From NCBI GenBank assembly GCA_947624945.1, contig CANQMJ010000042.1, forward strand, positions 1-17,312: a stretch of 17,312 bases of DNA, given 5' to 3'. The position numbers and the translations under genes were made by a program. The notes beneath the pieces were generated by a model. It saw only the letters and a list, made by a program, of their open reading frames with translations, searched no databases and had not been told where the DNA came from. Source of the DNA: an uncultured Clostridia bacterium (GTDB lineage Bacteria; Bacillota; Clostridia; Oscillospirales; CAG-272). Within the stretch, counting starts at the first letter, position 1. The number at the start of each line of letters is the position of its first letter. Below, piece after piece: positions 6,442 to 13,217 of the stretch.

Positions 6442-6719
6442 CACAGCGTTATTATGACCTCGTCGCCGTCGGCGGTGAGGACGTGGACGATCTCGAGATG
6501 ACCGAAGTCGCGGCGCACGAGCTGCAGCTCGCGCGCAAGCTCGCGGCACATCGGCTCCGAAAGCGACGCGAACGTCTCCGTATCCGCTCGATCGTTGTCG
6601 CTGCCGCTTTCAACTGCATGGCGCGCGAGCATTGGCGATAGACGCAGCGCAAGTGAGAGGAGTCCGTTCGGAACGGGGATAAAAAACGATTTTCCGTCGG
6701 TGCGGACGAATATTTTCAT
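6441..6719 (-). CDS. Small companion protein overlapping the XRE gene, possible YvlB/SHOCT-like domain
   Basis: 92 residues. The ATG (6719-6717) overlaps the TGA of the upstream XRE gene in an ATGA arrangement, so translation is coupled. The protein opens MKIFVRTDGKSFFIPVPNGL, a beta hairpin followed by an amphipathic helix, and closes with HLEIVHVLTADGDEVIITL. The ending resembles that of the XRE protein (KIVEVHSADGDNVEIWVE), so the two probably share a domain by duplication. Similar short modules occur in Firmicutes proteins around YvlB/SHOCT-like regulators; this is recollection, not a search. No catalytic residues are seen. It ends on the palindrome copy at 6393-6441. A role as partner or antagonist of the XRE protein is inference. 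Confidence 0.65.
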   Translation of the reverse strand: MKIFVRTDGKSFFIPVPNGLLSLALRLSPMLARHAVESGSDNDRADTETFASLSEPMCRELARELQLVRRDFGHLEIVHVLTADGDEVIITL

Positions 6720-7201
6720 TCGACCCAGATCTCCACGTTGTCGCCGTCGGCGGAGTGCACCTCGACTATTTTCCCGAATGTGCCCGCCGAAATGACGTCG
6801 AATATCTGATCGAAGTCGATGTTCCGCAGCACGTCCGAATTTCCGATCTCGAACGTGCCGCCGCTTTGCATCACTATTTTTGCTATGGCGACGGGCAGTT
6901 TGACGTCGACGGTGTCGCCGTCGGAGCTGTCGACATGGATGCGCAGCAGCGCTTTCGATATGTCGACGGCGTTCGTGTCGACGGCGACGGGCGTCGCGCG
7001 TTCGACGCCGAGCAGCTCGTCGGTCGTGACGCCGAAGATATAGGAAAGTCTCGGCAAAAGTCCGATGTCGGGCGTAGAGATGTTGTTTTCCCACTTCGAC
7101 ACCGCCTGAGGGGTGACGGAGCATTTTTCCGCGAGCTCCTCCTGCGTCAGTCCGGATTTTTTTCTGTAATAGGCGATACGCTCGCCGATCGTTTGAAGCA
7201 T
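6716..7201 (-). CDS. XRE-family regulator with YvlB-like C-terminal domain
   Basis: 161 residues from ATG 7201. GGGAGGT lies 8 nt upstream on the - strand, which decides this start over the longer frame reaching 7240. Residues 5-60 are a Cro/CI helix-turn-helix: RIAYYRKKSGLTQEELAEKC, then VTPQAVSKWEN and PDIGLLPRLSYIFGVTTDELLG. Residues about 85-161 form a second module (VDVKLPVAIAKIVMQSGG, ending FGKIVEVHSADGDNVEIWVE), which resembles the tail of its overlapping neighbour. The protein probably binds its own upstream region: the promoter (7232-7260) sits in a 90-bp stretch that is also found, diverged, at 7661-7750. Target and signal are unknown. Confidence 0.82.
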   Translation of the reverse strand: MLQTIGERIAYYRKKSGLTQEELAEKCSVTPQAVSKWENNISTPDIGLLPRLSYIFGVTTDELLGVERATPVAVDTNAVDISKALLRIHVDSSDGDTVDVKLPVAIAKIVMQSGGTFEIGNSDVLRNIDFDQIFDVISAGTFGKIVEVHSADGDNVEIWVE

Positions 7202-7230
7202 TGTTATTACCTCCCGTGTTTTTCTGTCGA

Positions 7231-7320
7231 TATTGTACACGAAAAACCGCGTTTACACAATGGAATGTGGGTTGAAAACGGTAACTTGTCGGTTGTGAGA
7301 CTGTAAACCTGCGGTTGATG
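7231..7320. repeat. 90-bp imperfect direct repeat, copy A (covers XRE promoter)
   Basis: Compared base by base with 7661-7750 at a constant offset of 430, 67 of 90 positions agree without gaps. The best-kept part, 7271-7290, differs at two positions. It contains the - strand promoter and, further upstream of it, the motif AAGTTACCGTTTTCAAC (read on the - strand) and two CAACCG direct repeats, which could be operator half-sites. Confidence 0.75.
7232..7260 (-). promoter_or_regulatory. Sigma-A promoter of the XRE gene
   Basis: Read on the - strand: TTGTGT (7260-7255), 17-bp spacer, TACAAT (7237-7232). Transcription would start near 7226, leaving a leader of about 25 nt that includes the GGGAGGT site. 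Confidence 0.65.
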
Positions 7321-7660
7321 CTGCATCGGCAGAGTAAATTTTACACAAATCTGTTTATGTCAAACATTATTTCGGATAAGTGCGGCAGATTTGACGTATG
7401 CGAAAATGCAGCGCTGCCGCGGTCGTGCGCCGTGTCGGTCGTTCTGTCTTGATGCATTTCGTTATATGCGTCCGTAGTCTGTTTTTTACGGTGATGCACG
7501 ATATGCTTTAAGTAGTTCATGATCATCATTTTTACCTTCCATTTTTTCCGTCATTTTTTGCCCGTGCGCTTTGAGCGGAAATGACGTTTCTTGATTTGTT
7601 CTTACATGCGGTCGACCGGCGCTTTCATCCGTATAGTCGGGGATAAAACCGTCATGTCAG
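7321..7660. other. Noncoding or decayed stretch between the two promoter repeats
   Basis: 340 bp without a gene I can support. A 62-codon - strand frame (7529-7341) begins MMIMNYLKHIV, but its codons differ from the neighbours and I see no family resemblance. An 8-bp inverted repeat CGTCATTT/AAATGACG lies at 7549-7556 and 7579-7586. The local AT content is higher than that of the flanking genes. The stretch may be the remnant of a gene once driven by repeat copy B. Confidence 0.4.
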
Positions 7661-7750
7661 CATTTTACGGGAAAAAACGGGGTAATACAATGGATCGTGA
7701 GTTGAATACGGTAACTTATCTGTTGCGGGAAGGAAAAACTGCGGTTGAAA
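7661..7750. repeat. 90-bp imperfect direct repeat, copy B
   Basis: Diverged copy of 7231-7320 (67 of 90 identities, ungapped). It keeps the promoter pattern on the - strand: TTGTAT (7690-7685), 17 bp, TAAAAT (7667-7662). No confident gene lies downstream in that direction until the companion/XRE pair. It abuts the terminator at 7754. Confidence 0.72.
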
Positions 7751-7753
7751 AAG

Positions 7754-7777
7754 AAAAACGACCGTTAGGTCGTTTTT
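7754..7777 (-). terminator. Intrinsic terminator of the lipoprotein operon
   Basis: A perfect 10-bp stem AAAAACGACC/GGTCGTTTTT has a GTTA loop. On the - strand it starts within the stop codon of the lipoprotein gene and ends in five T. The A-tract on the other side makes it usable in both directions. Confidence 0.85.
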
Positions 7778-8681
7778 ACTCTGTATCCGTGCCCATATCC
7801 GTCGCACCGCTGTCGACGCTCGGACGGTGCGTTCTCACTACCTCGAGCAGCTTCAACAGCCCCGTCGCCGAAAGCCGCGAACTGCCGCCGTCGTATTCCT
7901 CGCGCAGATAACCGCTCGACGACGAAAACGCGGACGCCGCGTCGAGATAGTATACGTCCGACGTCGCGGCGGCAGAGAGTATCATTTTGTTGTACTGCTC
8001 GACGTCGTAAATGCTCATCTCCGACGAGCGCGACCCGGGCAGGATCGACATGCATATCACGTCCGAGTCAGGCGACGCACTTTTCACCGATTCGATAAGC
8101 GCGATATATTTATCGCGGAAATCGACGTCGGATGGCTTTGTTTCCGACTCTATGTCGGCGGCGCCGACGGCGAGAAGTATGTATTCGGGCTTTTTTTCAC
8201 CGACAAGCTCAGCAAGCGTCACCGTTTTGTCATCATTCGGCAGATATACCGTCGTCGACGGCGACGAAACGAAGAACGAACCGCCCGAGCCCGTCACGAC
8301 CTGATCGGTGCCGCGTCCCGCGTCGAGCATTCCGAGCGAGCGCAGCCCGTACGCGACGTGGTCGCAGACGAACAGAAATCTGTCTGTGTAGTCAGCGCCG
8401 AGGTCGACGGTCTGCACAAGACGCGTCTTGCGCAGCGTCGCGTCGTCGAGGTCATATTCGAGATCGATGCCCGCGCCGTCGGAGACGCGGTGCGACGTCT
8501 CCGCATCCGATGGAAAGGTGAAGCTGATGCTGAACGTCTGCGCCGACGTTGTGTCGGCGGTCGTTCCCGACTCCGCGTCCGTGTCCGACGGCGTGCCGCC
8601 GCGGCACGATGACAGCGTTACGGCAAGTGCGAGCGACACGGAAGCAACCGCGAGCGCACCTCTGTTAAATGCGGTTTCCAT
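7776..8681 (-). CDS. Lipoprotein with degenerate SGNH-hydrolase-like domain
   Basis: 301 residues. An N-terminal hydrophobic segment ends in the lipobox TLSSC (C26), so it is exported and lipid-anchored. A low-complexity S/T/D linker follows to about residue 50. The rest has the order of an SGNH (GDSL-type) hydrolase, but the catalytic blocks are altered: FVCDHVAYGL (104-112) where FxGDSxxxGL is expected, AVGAADI (171-177) where GxND is expected, and YDGGSSRLSATG (263-274) where DxxHL is expected. With nucleophile Ser, Asn and His all apparently missing, it is more likely a binding or structural protein than an esterase. It overlaps the upstream membrane-protein gene by 17 nt and has no Shine-Dalgarno site of its own. 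The fold assignment is moderate. Confidence 0.65.
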   Translation of the reverse strand: METAFNRGALAVASVSLALAVTLSSCRGGTPSDTDAESGTTADTTSAQTFSISFTFPSDAETSHRVSDGAGIDLEYDLDDATLRKTRLVQTVDLGADYTDRFLFVCDHVAYGLRSLGMLDAGRGTDQVVTGSGGSFFVSSPSTTVYLPNDDKTVTLAELVGEKKPEYILLAVGAADIESETKPSDVDFRDKYIALIESVKSASPDSDVICMSILPGSRSSEMSIYDVEQYNKMILSAAATSDVYYLDAASAFSSSSGYLREEYDGGSSRLSATGLLKLLEVVRTHRPSVDSGATDMGTDTE

Positions 8682-9132
8682 ATATCGGTGTGTAGTCGGA
8701 TTTTTCTATCTTCGACTTGTCGACGGCGCCGCGAACGCCGAACACGACAGCGCAGACTACGGCGTATATGAGCGTGTACGCGCCGAGCGCGATGACGACG
8801 AGCCAGCCGCTCGCGTCAAAATCGGCGGCAAGGAAAAACAGCAGCGCAAGCGACGCGCCTACGATGACATAGTGCATCGCAACGCGCAGCGCCATCGCCA
8901 GCTTTTTGACGTGCAGGAGCATATTTGCGAGGTTTACCGCGAGCGAGAACGCGAGAATAATGATCACCGTGCGGAGCGTCGGGATCAGGTTCATTCCGTC
9001 TTTTCCGAGGATAGTACCGACTATATAAAACGCGAGAGTTATTATCGTAAAGTAAAGCGACGTCGAATAGACGATACGGCGGATCCCTGCGCGTATCGCG
9101 CGTATATCTGTTTTTTTCTTGTTCTTTCCCAT
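8665..9132 (-). CDS. Four-TM membrane protein, DUF3021-like
   Basis: 155 residues from ATG 9132, with AAAGGCG 9 nt upstream. The frame runs on to 9183 without a ribosome site. After a basic N-terminus (MGKNKKKTDIRAIRAGIRR) there are four hydrophobic spans, at about 21-42, 54-74, 84-104 and 111-135 (TSLYFTIITLAFYIVGTIL; TVIIILAFSLAVNLANML; YVIVGASLALLFFLAA; LVVIALGAYTLIYAVVCAVV). Size, span spacing and the LKKL/ALRxxxHY loop recall DUF3021 proteins, which often accompany LytTR regulators, but no such regulator is adjacent. It is the first gene of a two-gene - strand operon and its 3' end overlaps the lipoprotein start, so the two products may act together at the membrane. Function unknown. Confidence 0.65.
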   Translation of the reverse strand: MGKNKKKTDIRAIRAGIRRIVYSTSLYFTIITLAFYIVGTILGKDGMNLIPTLRTVIIILAFSLAVNLANMLLHVKKLAMALRVAMHYVIVGASLALLFFLAADFDASGWLVVIALGAYTLIYAVVCAVVFGVRGAVDKSKIEKSDYTPIYGNRI

Positions 9133-9169
9133 CTGACATGACGCCTTTCTCAAAATCCGTACTCCTATA

Positions 9170-9198
9170 AATATATCACACACGCCGCGTTATTTCAA
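9170..9198 (-). promoter_or_regulatory. Promoter of the DUF3021-like/lipoprotein operon
   Basis: On the - strand: TTGAAA (9198-9193), 17 bp, TATATT (9175-9170). It lies 38 bp ahead of the membrane-protein start. An inverted repeat adjoins the -35 on its upstream side (9201-9220). Confidence 0.68.
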
Positions 9199-9200
9199 GT

Positions 9201-9220
9201 GTGTAAAACTAATTTTACAC
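9201..9220. promoter_or_regulatory. 20-bp dyad, possible operator
   Basis: GTGTAAAA (9201-9208) and its inverse TTTTACAC (9213-9220) are separated by 4 bp. The dyad sits 2 bp upstream of the -35 of the - strand promoter at 9170-9198, a usual place for an activator or repressor site. The cognate protein is unknown. Confidence 0.45.
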
Positions 9221-9280
9221 TTTGACAAAATAAACGGTACAGAAAAACACCATGTCAGTAAAAGTTTTTGAAGATGGGGC

Positions 9281-9318
9281 GCGGGGAAGGAACCTTTTAC
9301 AAAAGGTTCCTTCCCCGC
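9281..9318. repeat. Long perfect hairpin (18-bp arms) after the M23 gene
   Basis: GCGGGGAAGGAACCTTTT (9281-9298) is followed after 2 nt by its exact inverse (9301-9318). It lies 11 bp beyond the stop of the - strand M23 gene. Neither side has a T-run right after the stem, so it is not a textbook terminator. The GGGGAAG element links it to the hairpins at 3393 and 11686. Confidence 0.8.
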
Positions 9319-9329
9319 TAAAATGCAAC

Positions 9330-10361
9330 CTAATCTGGCACGTCATCGTAGGTCAGATACTCGCGCGTCACGCGCTCGCCTTTCGCGTCGTCGTAGTAGG
9401 TGGCGGCGCGGTTCGAGTAGAGGAACTTACACAGCTCGTACATGTCGAGCCATATCTGGTTCCACCCATCCTTCTGCGACTTGTCGAATATTATCTGAAG
9501 CCCGACGTGCAGATGCGGCACCTCGATCCCGTTGACGTCCTCCTTGCGGCTGTAACCCGTCATGCCGAGATAACCTATCACCTCGCCCGCCATGACGGTC
9601 TGCCCCTCACAAAGTCCCGCATACGGATGACCGCGCCGCAGATGCGCATAATAGTAATACCGCTTGCCGTCGAAGCTGCGAATGCCGCACCGCCAGCCGC
9701 CGTACATGTTCCACCCGAGCGCCTCGACGTATCCGCTCTCAATAGCAATAATTGGCGTGCCGACAGAGCCCATCATGTCGTGACCGAGATGCGGACGGCG
9801 GTAGCCGAACGAACGCGACGCGCCGAAATCGTCGTAATCGGAATAGTAATAGCCCTCAGCGATAGGCGAAAACGCGCGCAGTCCGTATCCGTCCTCGACC
9901 GTGACCGTCCCGTCCTCCGCAGTCCGCGTCCGCATATAACCGCCGAGCATTCCGCCGAGCGCAGCTCCGTACGCTTCGGTGTAATATCCGTACAGCTTCG
10001 CGTTCGACGTGATATTTTCGGGTGCCGTACCCGCCTCGATCTTCGTGCGGAATTCGTCGAGGTCGGATTTTTTATAGTGCGAAAAATCGCCCCCGTACTT
10101 AACGGCGAGCAGCGACAGCAGCGTTATCCAGCCGACGTGGACGCCGGACGCGTGCGTCTCTATGTCGACGGCGGCGGCGTCCGACATCGCGGCGGCGGTA
10201 ACGTCGAAGTCGATGTATTTGATGTAGCCGCCGTTTCCGTCTTTATCGCCGCTTTCGCTGTTTTCGCTGTTCCTGACCTCGGCGGCATATACGGCTGTGT
10301 GCGGCAAAAGCAGCGACAGCGCCGCGGTTGCTGATATGATCCTATACATAATGCGTTTCAT
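9330..10361 (-). CDS. Secreted M23-family peptidase (LytM-like)
   Basis: 343 residues. A signal peptide (MKRIMYRIISATAALSLLLP, likely cleaved after AVYA near 26) is followed by an acidic spacer. An uncharacterised segment (about 45-150, including YIKYIDFDVT and WITLLSLLAVKYGG) precedes the M23 domain at about 180-290. Zinc ligands are visible as H191 and D195 in HLGHD and H285 in PHLHVG (with H283), and H240 in YYAHL fits the catalytic His. Such enzymes cut peptide cross-links of peptidoglycan outside the membrane, in wall remodelling or sporulation. The active site looks intact. The ribosome site is poor; ATG 10349 is an alternative start, but the full signal peptide favours 10361. It is divergent from the XRE gene at 10532. 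Confidence 0.87.
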   Translation of the reverse strand: MKRIMYRIISATAALSLLLPHTAVYAAEVRNSENSESGDKDGNGGYIKYIDFDVTAAAMSDAAAVDIETHASGVHVGWITLLSLLAVKYGGDFSHYKKSDLDEFRTKIEAGTAPENITSNAKLYGYYTEAYGAALGGMLGGYMRTRTAEDGTVTVEDGYGLRAFSPIAEGYYYSDYDDFGASRSFGYRRPHLGHDMMGSVGTPIIAIESGYVEALGWNMYGGWRCGIRSFDGKRYYYYAHLRRGHPYAGLCEGQTVMAGEVIGYLGMTGYSRKEDVNGIEVPHLHVGLQIIFDKSQKDGWNQIWLDMYELCKFLYSNRAATYYDDAKGERVTREYLTYDDVPD

Positions 10362-10485
10362 GCTCTTATTCTGCCGCCGGAGCGCGCGCTCGATACGGGT
10401 GAAATAATGGCAGACGACGCGGCCAACGCTCCGTTGAAAAAATCTTTCTTTTGCGTTGCTTTACGCGTGCGCGTCGATGTGGTAC

Positions 10486-10491
10486 TATAAT
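10486..10491 (+). promoter_or_regulatory. -10 element ahead of the XRE/TPR gene
   Basis: A perfect TATAAT lies 41 bp upstream of the ATG. No good -35 is found at 16-18 bp (the nearest T-rich hexamer, TTTACG at 10460-10465, is 20 bp away), so this promoter may be weak or need an activator. Confidence 0.45.
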
Positions 10492-10531
10492 GATTACGGT
10501 ACCGAAAAAATCAAACGGAGGTCACGATAAA

Positions 10532-11674
10532 ATGAGTGACACAACAAGCATAGGCGAACGGATAAGATATTTGCGCCACGAGCGCAAGCTGACGCAGGAG
10601 GAGCTTGCAGAGCAGCTGAATGTCACGTCTCAGGCTGTTTCGAAGTGGGAGAACGGCAGCGGGATGCCGGACATATCGCAGATAGTTCCGCTTGCGCACG
10701 TGTTCGGCGTGTCGACGGACGTGCTGTTCGGCACCGTGGACGAAAACAACGACGAAGTCGAACGCATCATAAAAAAGGTCGAGGAGATCGGAGCGCAGCT
10801 GTCGCACAACGACGAGGAAGAAAACGACAGCCTCTATAAGCAGTGGGGGATATTGGAGGATGCGCTGAAAATATATCCGACGAGCACAAAGCTGCTTATT
10901 AAATCGATTGGAACGGGACTGTTTTACTCGCTTCGTATCGGATGGTGCAAGGATGACGAGGTGCTTGTCGAGCGTTCGCGCGCCATCATAAACGAATGCA
11001 TACGCGAGGCTAAACTGCTTCGCAATTACAGCGACAACATCGACGACGTCACGTATGCGACGTATCAGCTTATAAACGGCACTGGACAGTTTGAACTTGC
11101 GGTGAGTGAAGCGGAGCGTCTGCCGTGTTCGGCGGTCGGTCTGCGCGGCACGCAGATGGCATGGATCATGGAGAAAAAAGGCGACCGTGACGGCGAGCTC
11201 GCGCAGCGGCAGAAAAACGTCTTGCACCTTCTCGAATCCGTTTATTGCGAGCTGCTGCCGATGAGTACGGCATACAGCTCACAAGGCAGACACGAGGGCG
11301 CGTATACGGCGCTTCGCGCATCTTACGACATATATAAAGCCGTATTCGCCGACGAGATCGTGCCGTATTTCGGTCTGTGCAATCTATACGAGAATATAGC
11401 CTATGAGTGCATGGAGCTCGGCAGACACGATGAAGCGCTCGACTGGCTCGAAATATTATATAAGGTCATGAAAGAGCATAACGACAGATGCGGTACCGTG
11501 ACGCACCCGAAAACGATGATACTTTCCGGTGAGACGATCGAGTGGGGAGGCGGCGGACGCGGCGCCGCGAGGGTGTGTATGCAGTATACTCTCGAGTTTC
11601 AGTGGTTCGATCCGATACGCGATACGGACCGTTTCCGCGAGCTTGTGAGACTGGCGGGCGAGCTTGACGAGTGA
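10532..11674 (+). CDS. XRE-family regulator with TPR-like C-terminal domain
   Basis: 380 residues from ATG 10532, with ACGGAGGT 9 nt upstream. The frame is open earlier, but that stretch holds the promoter. Residues 8-62 are a Cro/CI helix-turn-helix (IRYLRHERKLTQEELAEQL, VTSQAVSKWENGSGMPDISQ, HVFGVSTDVLFG). The next 300 residues are helical and resemble TPR-type repeats (WGILEDALKIYPTSTKLL; GRHEGAYTALRASYDIY; GRHDEALDWLEILYKVMKEH). In Firmicutes such XRE-TPR proteins often sense peptides or proteins. The end (GGGGRGAARVCMQYTLEFQW) is common in clostridial relatives as far as I recall. Its target is unknown; the divergent M23 peptidase gene, 170 bp away, is the nearest candidate. Confidence 0.83.
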   Translation: MSDTTSIGERIRYLRHERKLTQEELAEQLNVTSQAVSKWENGSGMPDISQIVPLAHVFGVSTDVLFGTVDENNDEVERIIKKVEEIGAQLSHNDEEENDSLYKQWGILEDALKIYPTSTKLLIKSIGTGLFYSLRIGWCKDDEVLVERSRAIINECIREAKLLRNYSDNIDDVTYATYQLINGTGQFELAVSEAERLPCSAVGLRGTQMAWIMEKKGDRDGELAQRQKNVLHLLESVYCELLPMSTAYSSQGRHEGAYTALRASYDIYKAVFADEIVPYFGLCNLYENIAYECMELGRHDEALDWLEILYKVMKEHNDRCGTVTHPKTMILSGETIEWGGGGRGAARVCMQYTLEFQWFDPIRDTDRFRELVRLAGELDE

Positions 11675-11685
11675 AATAAAGGCGT

Positions 11686-11714
11686 GGGGGAAGCTTTTTT
11701 TAAAAGTTTTCCCT
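11686..11714 (+). terminator. Terminator-like hairpin after the XRE/TPR gene
   Basis: GGGAAGCTTTT (11688-11698) pairs with 11702-11713 with one G-U pair and one bulged T. It resembles a decayed form of the GGGGGAAGC hairpin at 3393. The 3' tail is only moderately T-rich. Confidence 0.5.
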
Positions 11715-11759
11715 GCAAAAATTATTTGATCCGAATCCGCCCGTAAAACCGATTCGCCG

Positions 11760-11787
11760 TTGACTTTTTTTCCATATATGATATAAT
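11760..11787 (+). promoter_or_regulatory. Sigma-A promoter of the nusB operon
   Basis: TTGACT (11760-11765) and a perfect TATAAT (11782-11787) are separated by 16 bp. The leader to the nusB ATG is about 32 nt. Confidence 0.72.
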
Positions 11788-11825
11788 TAAACTGTATCAA
11801 TATGCAAAATAAACGGGTGAATACA

Positions 11826-12263
11826 ATGACAAGACGTGAGGCGAGAGAGACGGCGATGACGCTTTTATATGAGCGCGCCTGCCGCGCGGATACGGACGCG
11901 CGCGAGGTCTATGAAAGGTCGCTGTCGCTCCGTGACATCGAGGAAAACGATTATATTAAAGAAGTCTATTTCGGCGTGTGGGACTGCGTCGGCGAGCTTG
12001 ACGAAAAGATCGCTGGCGCCGCTATAGGGTGGAGCCTCGAGCGAATGTCGAAGGTGACGCTCGCGATACTGCGGCTTGCCGCGTATGAGCTCTATCACAT
12101 GCCGACGATACCCAAGAGCGTGACGCTCAACGAGGCGGTCGAACTGTCGAAGCAGTACGACGACGCGCAGGCGTCGCCGTTCGTCAACGGCATACTCAGC
12201 CGCATCGCGGAGGATGAAACGATAGAGAAGGTCGCGGTGCCGCGAAAGGGCGGAAAGTCGTGA
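11826..12263 (+). CDS. nusB: Transcription antitermination factor NusB
   Basis: 145 residues, the usual size, all helical. It opens TRREARETAMTLLYERACRA (the RRxARExAxxxLY signature) and later has SKVTLAILRLAAYELYHMP, IPKSVTLNEAVELSKQYDD and SPFVNGILSRI, the conserved RNA and NusE (S10) binding surfaces. NusB with S10 binds boxA RNA and supports rRNA operon antitermination. ATG 11826 is preferred because the family begins there; the upstream in-frame ATG at 11802 has no ribosome site. The GGGTGA at 11815-11820 is a weak one. First gene of the operon that includes the TsaD-like gene, xseA, xseB and ispA. Confidence 0.93.
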   Translation: MTRREARETAMTLLYERACRADTDAREVYERSLSLRDIEENDYIKEVYFGVWDCVGELDEKIAGAAIGWSLERMSKVTLAILRLAAYELYHMPTIPKSVTLNEAVELSKQYDDAQASPFVNGILSRIAEDETIEKVAVPRKGGKS

Positions 12264-13213
12264 CGCATACGGCGGCGCTCGGCATCGACACGAGCAATTA
12301 CACGACGTCAGTCTCGCTCGTCGTAGACGGCGAGGTCATATCGAACAGAAAATCTCCGCTGCCGGTCGCGGACGGTCAGCGCGGACTGCGGCAAAGCGAC
12401 GCCGTGTTCGCGCACACGAAAAATCTGCCCGCGTTGACGGACCTGATAGGAGCCGACATCGCGGCGGCGGGTGTCAAGATCGGTGCGATAGGCGTGTCAC
12501 GTGCGCCGCGCGACGGCGGGGAGTCGTACATGCCGTGCTTTCTCGTCGGGATAGCGGCGGCGCATGCGGCGTCGTCGGTCACGGGCGCGCCGATATATGA
12601 GTTTTCGCATCAGGCGGGTCATATAACGGCGGCGCTTTACTCTGCCGGACGGCTCGATCTGCTCGACGGCGGCGAGATGTTTGCGGCGTTCCATGTGTCT
12701 GGCGGCACAACGGATGTGACTGTCGTGACGCCGCGCGTCGGCGGATTTGACGTTGAGCGTGTCGGCGGCAGCGACGACCTGCACGCGGGACAGCTCATCG
12801 ACAGAGTCGGCGTTATGATGGGCATGCGGTTCCCGTGCGGCCCCGAGCTTGAAAAGGCGGCGGCGTGCGTTCCCGTGTCGCTGTCCATGAAAACGTCGGT
12901 GCGCGGCGTTTACTGTTCGATGTCGGGCGCGGAGAATAAGGCGGCGGAGATATTCCGCGAAACGGGAGACGTCTCCGCGGCAGCGTCGTATACGCTCGAC
13001 TTTGTGACCGCGACGCTCGACAAAATGACGCGCGCCCTGCGCGAGTCGTATGCGTCGATACCGATAATTTATTCGGGCGGCGTCATGAGCTGCCGCAGGA
13101 TGCGCGAAACGCTCGGGGTGCGGGATGGCGTATGGTTCGCGGAGCCGGAGTTTTCGTCCGACAATGCGGCGGGCACGGCGCTTCTCGCTTACAGAAAACA
13201 TATGGGGAAATGA
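12260..13213 (+). CDS. TsaD/Kae1-like protein (peptidase M22 family paralog)
   Basis: 317 residues. The GTG start overlaps the nusB TGA by 4 nt, with AAAGGGCGG at 12245-12253. It has the ASKHA fold order of TsaD: ALGIDTSNYTTSVSLV at the N-terminus, HxxxH in FSHQAGHI (H117, H121), VSGGTTDV, the segment DDLHAGQLIDRVGVMMG, YSGGVMS near 271, and SSDNAAG with D301. H117, H121 and D301 match the iron/zinc ligands of TsaD, which transfers threonylcarbamoyl to A37 of tRNA. But TsaD keeps SGGHT and a different N-terminal loop, so this is probably a paralog seen in clostridia beside nusB/xseA rather than the tRNA enzyme itself. A genome check for a second tsaD would decide. Confidence 0.8.
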   Translation: MTHTAALGIDTSNYTTSVSLVVDGEVISNRKSPLPVADGQRGLRQSDAVFAHTKNLPALTDLIGADIAAAGVKIGAIGVSRAPRDGGESYMPCFLVGIAAAHAASSVTGAPIYEFSHQAGHITAALYSAGRLDLLDGGEMFAAFHVSGGTTDVTVVTPRVGGFDVERVGGSDDLHAGQLIDRVGVMMGMRFPCGPELEKAAACVPVSLSMKTSVRGVYCSMSGAENKAAEIFRETGDVSAAASYTLDFVTATLDKMTRALRESYASIPIIYSGGVMSCRRMRETLGVRDGVWFAEPEFSSDNAAGTALLAYRKHMGK

Positions 13214-13217
13214 GCCT

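Noticed and set aside
7341..7529. 62-codon - strand frame in the gap upstream of the XRE gene
   Set aside because: Weak ribosome site, codon use unlike the neighbours and no recognisable motif. Mentioned only as possible remnant.
9252..10334. 360-codon + strand frame opposite the M23 gene
   Set aside because: It is antisense to a gene with signal peptide and intact zinc ligands, runs through the 18-bp hairpin, and its product is low-complexity Arg/Val rich.
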